Shown: positions 1-7,885 of the stretch, one piece after another
How positions within the stretch are numbered: position 1 is the stretch's first letter
How the letters are laid out: each line of letters starts with the position of its first letter
Assembly (NCBI GenBank): GCA_035478835.1
Contig: DATIJH010000002.1
Coordinates: 186,001-250,000, forward strand
Length of the DNA: 64,000 nt
From: DATASD01 sp035478835
GTDB lineage: Bacteria > Patescibacteriota > Saccharimonadia > Saccharimonadales > UBA4665
Direction of reading: 5' to 3'
Made by a program: the position numbers and the translations under genes
The notes under the pieces: model-generated
The model's input: only the letters and a program-made list of their open reading frames with translations
Database searches by the model: none
Told to the model about the DNA's origin: nothing

Positions 1-73
1 CAACCAAGACACGATAATCTTCGGAATTGCCGCCTATGATGCGAGCGATCAGCTCGATTTCGTCAGTGCTCAT
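1..73 (-). CDS. ECF-like RNA polymerase sigma factor, N-terminal fragment (runs off window)
   Basis: Only the first 24 codons are visible; the gene continues beyond base 1. The peptide begins MSTDEIELIARIIGGNSEDY, which resembles the opening of region 2 of ECF sigma-70 factors (pattern LxxRIxxGDxxAFxxL). The start at 73 is preceded by AAAGGG with almost no spacing; an in-frame ATG at 88 would add five residues. The upstream DNA contains a GGAACTT-type element (about 90-97 on the minus strand), a classic ECF -35 core, so autoregulation is possible. The call rests on a short peptide and is tentative. Confidence 0.5.
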   Translation of the reverse strand, partial: MSTDEIELIARIIGGNSEDYRVLV

Positions 74-205
74 ACCCTTTATATGCATGAAGTTCCCAAA
101 AAGTTACAAACATGGTGTGTATTGTACGCGAATTTGCCCGTAGACGCCGCCGCTGTCTTCCATTCCTGCCAATTATCTGCTAAAATTACCCTGTTCTAAA
201 GATGC

Positions 206-282
206 GGGGCTGTAGCTCAGTTGGCTAGAGCGCTTCCATGGCATGGAAGAGGTCCAGGGTTCGAGTCCCTGTAGCTCCACCA
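206..282 (+). tRNA. tRNA-Ala, anticodon GGC, CCA encoded
   Basis: A 77-base cloverleaf. The acceptor stem is GGGGCTG (206-212) pairing with TAGCTCC (272-278), including the G3:U70 pair that is the universal alanine identity element. The anticodon stem is CTTCC/GGAAG around loop ATGGCAT, giving anticodon GGC. The T arm is CAGGG-TTCGAGT-CCCTG and the 3' CCA is encoded at 280-282. An extended -10-like TGCTAAAAT lies about 20 bases upstream, and an intrinsic terminator follows at 315-359. Confidence 0.97.
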
Positions 283-314
283 TATCGAACATGATTGTCG
301 TTTTCGACAGAGGT

Positions 315-359
315 AACAACAAGGGTTCGAACTTGATCGTTTGGCCCTTGTTGTTTTTT
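315..359 (+). terminator. Intrinsic terminator after tRNA-Ala(GGC)
   Basis: An 11-bp inverted repeat, AACAACAAGGG (315-325) and CCCTTGTTGTT (345-355), is followed immediately by a run of T. It lies 33 bases after the tRNA end and is a textbook Rho-independent terminator. Confidence 0.9.
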
Positions 360-439
360 ATGCGTCAACTTTGCGGCAGGAAAGGGTTCGAGCCCCAACA
401 GCATCTAAGTTGCTAACCAGACGGCGTGCGGGGAGTGTA

Positions 440-1102
440 TTAGAGTTCTGCTATTTTCTTCAATATTTTTCCAGCTTCTGAGGCTGAGACAGAAGTGTCC
501 AGAGTCACTAAGGCCGTTCGAGCTAGATTGGTAGCATGGGTAGGAAAATAGTCAAACTGGCCTCGGGACTCCTGGCTCAGAAACATTTCTTGCCATGCCA
601 GTATGTCTTGTATGTCTTCTGCGGGTAAACTTTTCGCTTCTGGATCTTTCTTATGTGCTTCACTAACTTTATTCGAGTAGTAATCGTATTGATGCTTGTA
701 ATTCTGATCGATTACTGATTGTAGGTTTTCCTTGGATATCTTGACAGCAGTGTCATAGTCGGCGCAATTACTATAGAAGTTATCGACTAGGTCCCACATG
801 CCATCCCGTTTTAAGTCCTCCAAGAACAGGTGCTTGTACCTGGACCAACTTTCGTACTTCATAATTTGGACAGACTCTACACTAGGAGCTTGAGTGGCAA
901 AGAAGCGTGCGCGTATAGGCTTGAGCTTATTCTCGGCCGAGCTAATCTCGCCAAATATAGTCCTGGCGGCAATCCGCTTTTCGTCGTAAACTTGGCGACG
1001 ATATAGATATAGTGCAAATGAGCCAACTACTACAGTTACTAAAGCAAGGAGCATTCCTGCGGGTTGTTCGATAAATAGATGATAGAGGTTTGCGAAGTAC
1101 AT
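440..1102 (-). CDS. Membrane-anchored protein of unknown function
   Basis: The 220-aa product has one N-terminal transmembrane helix (about residues 17-36, LLALVTVVVGSFALYLY) followed by basic residues, then a charged, mostly helical soluble domain rich in Tyr, Lys and Glu. No family is recognised. The start at 1102 is chosen over longer frames because the hexamer TATAAA (1109-1114 on the minus strand) ends exactly 6 bases before this ATG, with TTGGAA 16 bases further up, so the mRNA is predicted to be leaderless. It is a single-gene unit, flanked by the tRNA terminator and a divergent small gene. Confidence 0.6.
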   Translation of the reverse strand: MYFANLYHLFIEQPAGMLLALVTVVVGSFALYLYRRQVYDEKRIAARTIFGEISSAENKLKPIRARFFATQAPSVESVQIMKYESWSRYKHLFLEDLKRDGMWDLVDNFYSNCADYDTAVKISKENLQSVIDQNYKHQYDYYSNKVSEAHKKDPEAKSLPAEDIQDILAWQEMFLSQESRGQFDYFPTHATNLARTALVTLDTSVSASEAGKILKKIAEL

Positions 1103-1187
1103 ACATATTTTATAACCTACTTGCAATAATTTCCAAAGCGTAAGCATTATGTGCTTGCAAAATCCGGGGGGGGGTAAATTACTGTCA

Positions 1188-1421
1188 ATGCCCCGCAAGC
1201 GACGCCGTTTCCACAAAACCTCGCCTCCTGCACGGTTCATCGTAATTCCCGAGCTGCATCCGCAGCCCGATTCTATGCAACTCGCAGATGCGCTGTATGC
1301 CTTCATGCCTATATTAAAAGCTGCTGAGCGAGGAGATGAATCCGCCGCTCAGCAGCTGGCCCGTATTCATGCGCAGGCAGTTCGATTACGCTACGAACGC
1401 CGAAAACGTACAACTAACTAG
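1188..1421 (+). CDS. Small basic protein of unknown function
   Basis: The 77-aa product is Arg/Lys-rich at both ends (starts MPRKRRRFHK, ends RYERRKRTTN) with an Ala-rich helical middle. The start at 1188 is preferred because a run of nine G (1166-1174) ahead of it could act as a ribosome site, and because the longer frame begins inside the divergent neighbour's promoter area. It converges on the HTH gene at 1425, with 3 bases between their stops. A nucleic-acid-binding role is possible from charge alone; no family is recognised. Confidence 0.4.
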   Translation: MPRKRRRFHKTSPPARFIVIPELHPQPDSMQLADALYAFMPILKAAERGDESAAQQLARIHAQAVRLRYERRKRTTN

Positions 1422-1424
1422 GCA

Positions 1425-1829
1425 TCACGTTCGTCGTACGGCCCGCTTTCGCAGCAACCGCTTTACGCTGCTCTCGCTGATTCCATATTTCGCGGCGAGT
1501 ACACGCTTAGCGGTGCCAGCTTCAAATGCGGCAACGAGTGCATCGCAGTCTGCCGCACTCAATCGATCTATGATTCGCCATGCTGTGACGATGGGTGTAG
1601 CTTCTACGATCGCGGCAATCCTACGCTCCGTGACGGCCACGTCACGTTGTCGCCACTCCTCTAGGTAGCGCCGCACCGCAGGATTCAACCTCCGTCCTGC
1701 TTGGGCCACCATTTTGAACGTGAATTGCCGGTCCTCGGCGCAGAAAAAGAGCTGAACAAAACGTTCGGCTCTTTTTAATGGCAGGCGTGGTGCGCAGCCA
1801 CTGCGTTTAGAAAGGTACACCTGGAGCAC
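1425..1829 (-). CDS. Small helix-turn-helix protein, resolvase/invertase-type HTH
   Basis: The 134-aa product ends with an HTH of the kind found at the C-terminus of serine recombinases (Hin/HTH_38 style): LVAAFEAGTAKRVLAAKYGI then SESSVKRLLRKR, with the Ala-Gly turn and Ser-x-Ser-Ser recognition-helix start. No catalytic recombinase domain is present, so a DNA-binding role is inferred. The visible frame begins with GTG at 1829; an internal ATG at 1712 (MVAQAGRRL) is an alternative that would give 95 aa. Similar small HTH proteins are common in Actinobacteria. Confidence 0.55.
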   Translation of the reverse strand: MLQVYLSKRSGCAPRLPLKRAERFVQLFFCAEDRQFTFKMVAQAGRRLNPAVRRYLEEWRQRDVAVTERRIAAIVEATPIVTAWRIIDRLSAADCDALVAAFEAGTAKRVLAAKYGISESSVKRLLRKRAVRRT

Positions 1830-1943
1830 TTAAATAAAATCACATGACGCAGTAGCACACTGCGCCCCAACGTTTTGTAACTTTTTTCATAGATCCATGA
1901 AGGCTGCGCAGCCTATAATTATGATTTAAAAGAGGGACTAAGT

Positions 1944-2798
1944 ATGCGTAGAAGCTTTTTACAGCGAACTTTTATCGCGCTAACGGGACTATTTGTGGGC
2001 GGGGCGCTGACTTTTGCGCCGGCAGCAGCGTCGGCTCAAAGCCTGACACCTATAAAATATGCAGCCTTGGGGGATTCTATTGCCGCGGGCGCTGGTTTGC
2101 CGCTAATGATGGGCGCAAGCAATGAGGACAAAGCTTGTGCGCGCTCCGATGCTGCGTACCCGCACTTGGTCGCGCAATACTTGCAAGCTTCGCTTTCGCA
2201 TATTGCTTGTAGCGGTGCCACAGTGAGCGACTTGTACGGCTCGCAAACCGCCCAGGGTTTGAACTTAACTCCACAAATTGATGCAGCGTTCGCGAACGGT
2301 AAGCCAGACGTTATTACGCTGACAATCGGCGCTAACGATCTGAACTGGTCGCAAGTAGTCGGCCAATGTTATGCCACCACTTGCGGAACGAGCTGGTCGC
2401 AAGATGCGGCTTTGGCTGTGGCACGCGGATATTTGCGCATTAAACTGGCCGCGGCCTTGTTCGATATCGACCAAAAGAGCAACTTCCAGCCACCAAAGGT
2501 GATCGTAACCAGTTACTTCGCGCCGTTCTCAACAAGCGCGCCTGCTTGCGCCGACACCCAAGGCATTACGACTTCGGAAATGCAGTGGGTGAATGGGCAA
2601 GAGGCTAAGCTCGATCAGGCAATTAAAAGTGTTAGCGATCTCTTTGGGAATATGACTACGTACGTGCCAGTGAACTTTAGCGGCCATGAACTTTGTACGG
2701 CAGAGCCATGGATTCAGGGCTTGCATGCACCTGCAGCATTTCACCCAACCGTCGCCGGCCAGGCTGCTATTGCAAAGGCTGTCGAAGCAACCCTTTAG
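1944..2798 (+). CDS. Secreted SGNH/GDSL hydrolase
   Basis: The 284-aa product has a Sec signal peptide (residues 1-31, cleavage near AAASA-QS) and the SGNH blocks in order: block I GDSIAAG with the nucleophile Ser near residue 45, block III GANDLNW with the oxyanion Asn, and block V FHPTVAG with the catalytic His near residue 268. Several Cys pairs suggest disulfides outside the cell. The family hydrolyses lipid or acyl esters; the substrate here is unknown. A Shine-Dalgarno AGAGGGA precedes ATG 1944, and TATAAT (1914-1919) is the likely -10 box. An inverted repeat at 2804-2828 may end transcription. Confidence 0.85.
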   Translation: MRRSFLQRTFIALTGLFVGGALTFAPAAASAQSLTPIKYAALGDSIAAGAGLPLMMGASNEDKACARSDAAYPHLVAQYLQASLSHIACSGATVSDLYGSQTAQGLNLTPQIDAAFANGKPDVITLTIGANDLNWSQVVGQCYATTCGTSWSQDAALAVARGYLRIKLAAALFDIDQKSNFQPPKVIVTSYFAPFSTSAPACADTQGITTSEMQWVNGQEAKLDQAIKSVSDLFGNMTTYVPVNFSGHELCTAEPWIQGLHAPAAFHPTVAGQAAIAKAVEATL

Positions 2799-2803
2799 CT
2801 GAT

Positions 2804-2832
2804 GTAGGGCGTCCTTGCCGGCGCCCTAACTT
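2804..2832. terminator. Hairpin between convergent genes
   Basis: The inverted repeat TAGGGCG (2805-2811) / CGCCCTA (2822-2828) lies between the SGNH hydrolase stop and the end of the convergent minus-strand gene. The T tract is poor, so this is a weak terminator call. Confidence 0.4.
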
Positions 2833-3287
2833 TCCGCCCGTTCATATGCCACCATCAAACTTTGCGGCGGCATGACATGCTCCAGCTTGGCAAACGTTTC
2901 GCTATCCGTGTCGTCTGCCAGGTAAATCGTGTGGCACGTTGCCAAGAGTGTAGCGGCATATTCCATAGTTGTGAGCAGTACGTCCGCTTCGCTTGCGGGC
3001 GTGGGTTTTTCTGATGTACTTACGGCAAAGCGCATGCGCTGCATCGCGGAGATCTCGTAAGAAAGCTCCATAATGCGCGAGGCGTTTAAAGTGCTGGATC
3101 GCTCACGCTCGATGTGGCGGATGATTTTGTACCATTGTTTTGTAAGTGCGGAAAGCAGGCTTTCCGGCTTCGGTACAATTATTATCGCCACGCCTTGTAA
3201 TTGGCGCGTGTAAAGGTGGTGCGCGATATCCCACGAAATCGCAGTATTTTTTGGTACAAAGCGATGTTCAACGTAACATCCAGCCAT
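2826..3287 (-). CDS. Unknown protein, second gene of a two-gene operon
   Basis: The 153-aa product is soluble with mixed helices and strands and no signal peptide or recognised domain. A hydrophobic strand (VAIIIVPKPESLL) and a helical block around residues 55-75 are the only visible structure. It overlaps the preceding small Cys-containing gene by 20 bases, so the two are probably translated from one message and may act together. No family is recognised. Confidence 0.5.
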   Translation of the reverse strand: MAGCYVEHRFVPKNTAISWDIAHHLYTRQLQGVAIIIVPKPESLLSALTKQWYKIIRHIERERSSTLNASRIMELSYEISAMQRMRFAVSTSEKPTPASEADVLLTTMEYAATLLATCHTIYLADDTDSETFAKLEHVMPPQSLMVAYERAES

Positions 3288-3534
3288 TGCTACCCTCAGT
3301 TACGGCATTATCTTCTTGACCGATGAGGAGCTCGCGCTGTCTGCTTGCAAAGGCTGCCCACCCAATAATAAGTTGAGAACCAAGCCGGAAATGACCTTCG
3401 CACGCAAAGGCCTGCTGGCCTGTTGCATCGCAAAGTCCAACACTTAGCTCACTCGGGGAACGGTTTTCATTACAAATCGCGCACGGTAGCAACTGCGGAA
3501 GGCCGGTATCTTGCGGCCAGCTAACAATAGCCAT
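3268..3534 (-). CDS. Small CxxC protein, first gene of a two-gene operon
   Basis: The 88-aa product has four cysteines in a treble-clef-like arrangement (CAIC near residues 18-21, then a single Cys near 35 and FACEGHF near 44-49), so it may bind zinc. A Shine-Dalgarno AAAGGA sits about 8 bases before ATG 3534. It overlaps the downstream unknown gene by 20 bases. The zinc idea is inference from Cys/His spacing only. Confidence 0.5.
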   Translation of the reverse strand: MAIVSWPQDTGLPQLLPCAICNENRSPSELSVGLCDATGQQAFACEGHFRLGSQLIIGWAAFASRQRELLIGQEDNAVTEGSNGWMLR

Positions 3535-3586
3535 TCAATTTTCCTTTCAATGTAAGTGACGATTAACGGTTTTTGGTGCACTTATA

Positions 3587-3907
3587 CTAAGCCTGGCCCA
3601 TGCTAGACGCCAGACTTACAGTAATTTTGCACGGTTTATCGCTAAAATTGTGAAAATGGTACACTGCCAAATATTTGGCCCTATGAGGTATGTCGAGTCG
3701 CTCAAGCGCAGCACCCATGAGTTCGTCGAGCGCAGGCTCGTAGCGAACAGCGAACACAGGCATTGCGTCGGCAGCGCTGTAAGTGCCGAGCCCAACGGAA
3801 TGGGACTCTCCCGGCCTCAACGCGATAGTCGCAGCTGTGAATTTCTTTTGGGTGTGATGCGCTCCGAATCCGCTGACTCCATGAGGAGTAACTGTCATTC
3901 GAACCAT
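3587..3907 (-). CDS. Small beta-rich protein of unknown function
   Basis: The 106-aa product has no signal peptide or transmembrane segment. Strands alternate with turns and His-rich stretches (GAHHT, YHFHNF), suggesting a cupin- or jelly-roll-like fold, but no motif is complete enough to name a family. The start at 3907 has a weak purine tract (CAGAGAAAG) upstream; an ATG nine bases further in is possible. It is upstream of, and divergent from, the HTH-methyltransferase gene. Confidence 0.45.
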   Translation of the reverse strand: MVRMTVTPHGVSGFGAHHTQKKFTAATIALRPGESHSVGLGTYSAADAMPVFAVRYEPALDELMGAALERLDIPHRAKYLAVYHFHNFSDKPCKITVSLASSMGQA

Positions 3908-4134
3908 ATGCTTTCTCTGGATTTCTGACCGGGAAAGGTTGTCGGACTTGAATGAGAGACAATTTCACTACACTGATGTTGGCGATTCGCGCATCATAGT
4001 CGTATAATGATGCCGACGCTACATCCACACAATATGTGTAGCTCAGATCAGAAACCAAGTTAGAGTTCTTTAAAATAGACTTGAAGAACAACAATAGAAG
4101 TGTTACGGTTAGTAACTGAAAACTGGTGCTAATG

Positions 4135-4211
4135 TAGCAGTCGACTGCTAATCGACATGTTACATTTAAATAATGAAACATGTCAACAAAAAGTTGACGG
4201 AGTTATCCACA
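4135..4211 (+). promoter_or_regulatory. Palindrome stack and DnaA-box-like site over the HTH-methyltransferase start
   Basis: Four elements lie in 77 bases: a 16-bp perfect palindrome TAGCAGTCGACTGCTA (4135-4150); an inverted repeat GACATGTT (4154-4161) / AACATGTC (4177-4184) centred on the candidate -10 box TACATT (4161-4166); a third repeat GTCAAC (4182-4187) / GTTGAC (4193-4198); and TTATCCACA (4203-4211), the exact DnaA-box consensus. The second repeat covers both the -10 and the start codon, as expected of an operator for autorepression by the encoded HTH. The function is inferred. Confidence 0.6.
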
Positions 4212-5441
4212 GAAATGCTTTATTTTAAGAATCCCGAACTCGCCCGCCTCTATCATGTCACGCTGCGCACCGTCCTAAACTGGATTGAAGCCGCTAAACA
4301 GGGTAAGCTCGACCTGACCTTGCACACTGAAAAAGGCCGCTCCTACATCGCCAACACCACCAAAAATACGACAACGATAAAACGTTTAGTTGAAGAACGC
4401 AAAAAATACCGCAACAGTCGCGCCGTAAAGGTTGTAACACCCCGCCCAGAATTTTATAAGCTGTACAACCAAGCACAAATTTACGAGATTGTTACTAACT
4501 TGAATGTACACAAGGAAGTCCCACGTCAATTTAATTATTTTGATGGAGGCGCGCACAATTGGGACGAATACGTCAGGAGACTTGAATCTGAAGAGGGACC
4601 CAATCAATTAAAAAGCACGATTCAACTCTTCATTGAAAATCGCGGATATATCGATAGTGTACTTTTCGCTAAATATAAGCGTATTAATGTTGTCGATATA
4701 GGAGTCGGAAATGCACTACCTGTAAGGGAGTTTCTTTCTCATTTACTCGGACAGCAAAAGCTGGGAAGGTATATCGCCCTTGATATTAGTGCAGAGATGC
4801 TGGAAATAGCCAGAGCTAACATTGAGAAGTGGTTTGAAGGAAAGGTAGAGTTCGAGGGCTATGAACTTGATATTAATTACGACCGATTTGCAAATATTTT
4901 AGCCACAGAGTCGCTTGGGGGAGATGCAAAAGACACGCTCAATCTAATGCTTTTTCTCGGAGGTACCCCCTATAATTTTAGGGACCCTGACGGAGCCTTT
5001 AGAATCATCAGAGATAGTATGGACCGAAACGACCTCCTAATCTATACCGATAAGCTCGACAGCGAAGCAAGCCGAAGGTACTTTGATTTTAACAACGAAC
5101 CCGGTAAAACAAGACTAGCACCCAATCATCGCTTCATTTTTAACTTATTAAACATCGACGAGTCGTTTTATGACGTTGAAATGGGGTACGATGAATATAT
5201 ACATCAACGCTATATCCGCGTGCGCCTCAAAGTATCCTTAAACATAAAGTTTAAATTTGATATGGGTGAAAGGATTCTCGAGCTCAATAAAGGCGAAGCA
5301 ATTCTGCTTTGGCGCTTTTGGCAACAATCTGCTCTCGATTTAGAGCGCCGCTTCGACAAGAATGGTTTTTATACCTTACATTCAAGTCAAACTGCTGATC
5401 GTCAGTACATAATGACGATTTCTCAAGTTAAATGTGAATAA
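4173..5441 (+). CDS. HTH domain fused to an EgtD-like SAM-dependent methyltransferase
   Basis: The 422-aa product starts with a winged/MerR-like HTH (about residues 18-60, with LARLYHVTLRTVLNWIEAA), a Lys/Arg linker to about residue 90, and a methyltransferase domain from about 120 to the end. Motif I is DIGVGN (175-180), followed by IALDISAEMLEIA. LFLGGTPYNF (about 266-275) matches the LFxGSTIGNF motif of the EgtD / histidine N-alpha-methyltransferase family (Methyltransf_33). The usual EgtD has no HTH, so a DNA-linked or regulatory role is inferred. The start at 4173 fits a leaderless promoter (TACATT ends 6 bases upstream); ATG 4215 with GGAG 12 bases ahead is the alternative and would remove only 14 residues. 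Confidence 0.75.
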   Translation: MKHVNKKLTELSTEMLYFKNPELARLYHVTLRTVLNWIEAAKQGKLDLTLHTEKGRSYIANTTKNTTTIKRLVEERKKYRNSRAVKVVTPRPEFYKLYNQAQIYEIVTNLNVHKEVPRQFNYFDGGAHNWDEYVRRLESEEGPNQLKSTIQLFIENRGYIDSVLFAKYKRINVVDIGVGNALPVREFLSHLLGQQKLGRYIALDISAEMLEIARANIEKWFEGKVEFEGYELDINYDRFANILATESLGGDAKDTLNLMLFLGGTPYNFRDPDGAFRIIRDSMDRNDLLIYTDKLDSEASRRYFDFNNEPGKTRLAPNHRFIFNLLNIDESFYDVEMGYDEYIHQRYIRVRLKVSLNIKFKFDMGERILELNKGEAILLWRFWQQSALDLERRFDKNGFYTLHSSQTADRQYIMTISQVKCE

Positions 5442-5479
5442 GATTATTTAGGCGCGAGGGCAGATACACATCGCATGCG

Positions 5480-5516
5480 TTGACATGTGCTCACATTATG
5501 GGGTGATATTTATCAC
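5480..5516 (+). promoter_or_regulatory. Promoter/operator-like region upstream of the lipoprotein-like gene
   Basis: TTGACA (5480-5485) is a perfect -35 hexamer. About 17-18 bases downstream lies the inverted repeat GTGATA-TT-TATCAC (5503-5516), overlapping where the -10 would fall. A second -10-like TATAGT occurs nearer the gene. This looks like a repressible promoter, but the regulator is unknown. Confidence 0.4.
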
Positions 5517-5597
5517 ATAAAACTACGGCCTCCGAGAGCTATAGTGAAGTTGTACGGTGGAGGGCATCGCACAACAACTTGGCATAAGGAGGCTGTT

Positions 5598-6635
5598 ATG
5601 AGTGAGCAAACAACAGGCTCTCAGTTTGTTGCACCCCAAGAAATCGGGGTGTTGGAAGCGGAGCAGACAACGCGAACAATGCAGGAGCCATCCGTAACGA
5701 GCGAGAGCGAACTGATACTGCCGCTCGTGGCCGCGGAACAGGGTGTAAATACGGTGCTGGAGACGCCGGCGATAGCTACCGGCGAGCAGTCCGTCGGAGA
5801 TAGTTGGCTATCGGCTCGCGCAAAACGCGTTGCGGCAGCGCTGACTTTGATTAGCGTCGTCGGCGCCGGGGCGGCGGCCTGCGGCGAGAGCAGCCCACAG
5901 CACGCTAGTGCTGCACCGGTTGGCACCAGCGCACCAGCGCCGCTCACCGTTACGGGCACGCCGACAGTCAAAAGGGTTACGCCACCGACTGTCGAATCCA
6001 TAGACCCGTCTGCAATCCGGCCCACGGTAGGGGTGCCGGAATGTGGTTATGCGGATAGTCCGACCGGAGCGCCCAGTACCGATGAGAATGTGGCGGACAT
6101 AATGGAAAGCGTACAACGTCAAGATGTTGCAGATTTACTGCAGTCCAGCGTACAGGATATTCATCCGTGCAGCGAGCCGATAATTATAACGGCGATCAAC
6201 GACGGTAAAATAATAACATCAGAAGAGTTTAAGCAGCAGTCGACTGGTGACGTGGTGGCTATTTGGGCCTCGCTTGACGCGCAGGATGCTAATGGCTACT
6301 CGCAGGAGGCCAACGCTTTGGCGCGCGACATAGGCGGTGGCAAGGCCTTTGGCACGCGGATTACCGCCGACAAGCCAGGCGAATATTCGATCGCGACCTT
6401 CAATGGCGCAGTTGCTGCGTACGCCGATCCGGATAACCCGGAGCGCATTAGCCATGAGGAAGGGGTGATTTCCTATAAAGATAGTGCGTCCGGTGTAACG
6501 TATGATCTTCGCGTGGCGATCGACGACGGCCAGCGCGCCACCGATAATCTCTCGGATCACATAAGCTTGCCAAATCTCGACAAAGCGTTGATTGCTTGGC
6601 TTCCAAACACGCTCTTCCATCTAAAGAATAACTAA
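5598..6635 (+). CDS. Membrane- or lipid-anchored protein of unknown function with long cytoplasmic N-terminus
   Basis: The 345-aa product starts at ATG 5598, behind a strong AAGGAGG (5586-5592). About 70 polar residues precede a basic-hydrophobic segment (ARAKRVAAALTLISVVGAGA) ending in AAACGES, which looks like a lipobox with Cys but sits far from the N-terminus. A Pro/Thr/Ala-rich linker follows, then a soluble C-terminal domain with two Cys (VPEC, HPC). Because of the position, the segment may be a plain transmembrane helix rather than a processed signal. No family is recognised. Confidence 0.6.
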   Translation: MSEQTTGSQFVAPQEIGVLEAEQTTRTMQEPSVTSESELILPLVAAEQGVNTVLETPAIATGEQSVGDSWLSARAKRVAAALTLISVVGAGAAACGESSPQHASAAPVGTSAPAPLTVTGTPTVKRVTPPTVESIDPSAIRPTVGVPECGYADSPTGAPSTDENVADIMESVQRQDVADLLQSSVQDIHPCSEPIIITAINDGKIITSEEFKQQSTGDVVAIWASLDAQDANGYSQEANALARDIGGGKAFGTRITADKPGEYSIATFNGAVAAYADPDNPERISHEEGVISYKDSASGVTYDLRVAIDDGQRATDNLSDHISLPNLDKALIAWLPNTLFHLKNN

Positions 6636-6686
6636 GGCTGACAGGCTCGCATAATCGGCCAGGATTTGCTATGCTCGAAGTATCTT

Positions 6687-6764
6687 GGGGTATTAGCTCA
6701 GTTTGGCTAGAGCGCAGCATTCGCATTGCTGAGGTCGGGAGTTCGAGTCTCCCATACTCCACCA
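6687..6764 (+). tRNA. tRNA-Ala, anticodon CGC, CCA encoded
   Basis: The acceptor stem GGGGTAT pairs with ATACTCC and keeps the alanine identity pair G3:U70. The anticodon stem CAGCA/TGCTG encloses loop TTCGCAT, giving anticodon CGC for GCG codons. The T arm is CGGGA-GTTCGAG-TCTCCC-like and the 3' CCA is encoded (6762-6764). A TATGCT -10-like box lies at 6670-6675. This is the second alanine tRNA in 6.5 kb. Confidence 0.95.
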
Positions 6765-6826
6765 ATTTGATTTTTAGGTGTCCTATTCTTCGGCTTTCCG
6801 GGCGTCAGAGCTGCTACAATATACAT

Positions 6827-7783
6827 ATGTCAAAAACTCCCTCCGCATTCCTCGACCGGTTTGCCGCGAATCGGCGGGCGCCGCTCTATTTGTACGCCGC
6901 CGGCGCTATCCTGTTAATCTTGAGTATCTGGTTGTGGTGGGCAAAAGTGTCTATTGATCCGCAGCGTGTTTTTCGTGGAATGCTTGCAAATAGTTTGAGC
7001 ACGAGCGGCGTCACATTCAACCTTGTGCAGGGTAATGCGAATACGGATGGCGCTGCGCCGGATGGCTCCAAAGAGGTGGTGCAGGTACAATTTGGCGCTC
7101 ATGCCGCTGCACATGCCCGCAGTACACTCACGCAAAATAACAATACAGTAACGACCGAAGCAATCGGGACGACCGCCGGCGATTACACGCGTTACCTCAG
7201 TATCAAGACGGCTAACAAAGATAAAAACGGCAAGCCGGTTGATGTGTCCGCCGTGCAGAATGTGTGGGCCAAAACGACGCCCGCCGAGGCGGCGGCAAAT
7301 CAAAATACACCGTTGTTTACGCAGGTGGTGCTCGGCATCGGATTGCCGCTCGGGAGCGTGCCGATGCCAATGGCTGATTTGACCCCGGCGCAGCGTGCAG
7401 CGCTTTTGCAGCAGATCCAGAACGACAATGTGTATTCGCCTGATTTTGCAAAGGTCAAGAAGGGCTCGGCGCACGGCCGGTTAGCGTATGCGTATCCGGT
7501 GACGCTACAGCCCATCACGTATGCGCGTATGATGAAAACGTTTGCGGGCGATCTTGGTTTGCACAATCTTGACAATTTTGACCCGAATTCTTTAACCGGT
7601 GCGCAGCCGATAGAACTAACATTTGTAGTGGACGCCCACGCTCGCCAGTTGGTTGAAGTCGATTATGCAACCACATCATATAAAGAAACGTACAGTAATT
7701 ATGGCGCTATCACACCGCTGCAGCTGCCAACGCAAACTATTACGAATGCTGAGCTGCAAAAGCGGCTCGCAGCGCTGGAATAA
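6827..7783 (+). CDS. Single-pass membrane protein of unknown function
   Basis: The 318-aa product has one transmembrane helix (about residues 19-40, LYAAGAILLILSIWLWW); the rest is probably extracytoplasmic, with a polar Asn/Thr/Ala-rich domain and no cysteine cluster. No family is recognised. ATG 6827 is preceded at exactly 6 bases by TACAAT (6815-6820) and has no Shine-Dalgarno, so a leaderless mRNA is predicted; longer in-frame starts would run back through the tRNA gene and are rejected. It is 100 bases upstream of an envelope gene group. Confidence 0.6.
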   Translation: MSKTPSAFLDRFAANRRAPLYLYAAGAILLILSIWLWWAKVSIDPQRVFRGMLANSLSTSGVTFNLVQGNANTDGAAPDGSKEVVQVQFGAHAAAHARSTLTQNNNTVTTEAIGTTAGDYTRYLSIKTANKDKNGKPVDVSAVQNVWAKTTPAEAAANQNTPLFTQVVLGIGLPLGSVPMPMADLTPAQRAALLQQIQNDNVYSPDFAKVKKGSAHGRLAYAYPVTLQPITYARMMKTFAGDLGLHNLDNFDPNSLTGAQPIELTFVVDAHARQLVEVDYATTSYKETYSNYGAITPLQLPTQTITNAELQKRLAALE

Positions 7784-7823
7784 AATGCTTGCAAAATGGG
7801 GTTATTTCCGTGTATAAAAACGC

Positions 7824-7860
7824 TGGCGCCGCGCTTGGGGTAGGCGACAATTCGGCGCCA
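7824..7860. repeat. Inverted repeat upstream of the alpha/beta hydrolase promoter
   Basis: Eight-base arms TGGCGCCG (7824-7831) and CGGCGCCA (7853-7860) flank the predicted -35 (GCGACA, 7844-7849); TATAAT (7867-7872) follows at 17 bp. It may be an operator or a terminator for the preceding gene; there is no T tract. Confidence 0.4.
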
Positions 7861-7885
7861 ACAGGGTATAATTAAGGTATAAACT

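Noticed and set aside
378..402. T-arm-like stretch (GGGTTCGAGCCCC) downstream of the tRNA-Ala terminator, as a tRNA or attachment-site remnant
   Set aside because: Only the T-arm-like core is present; there is no acceptor or anticodon arm and no integrase nearby. Chance similarity is sufficient.
1876..1886. Shared TGTAACTTTTT element (also near 100-110 on the minus strand) as an ECF regulon motif
   Set aside because: The second copy is too far (more than 30 bases) from a -10 box, and two copies are not enough to define a motif.
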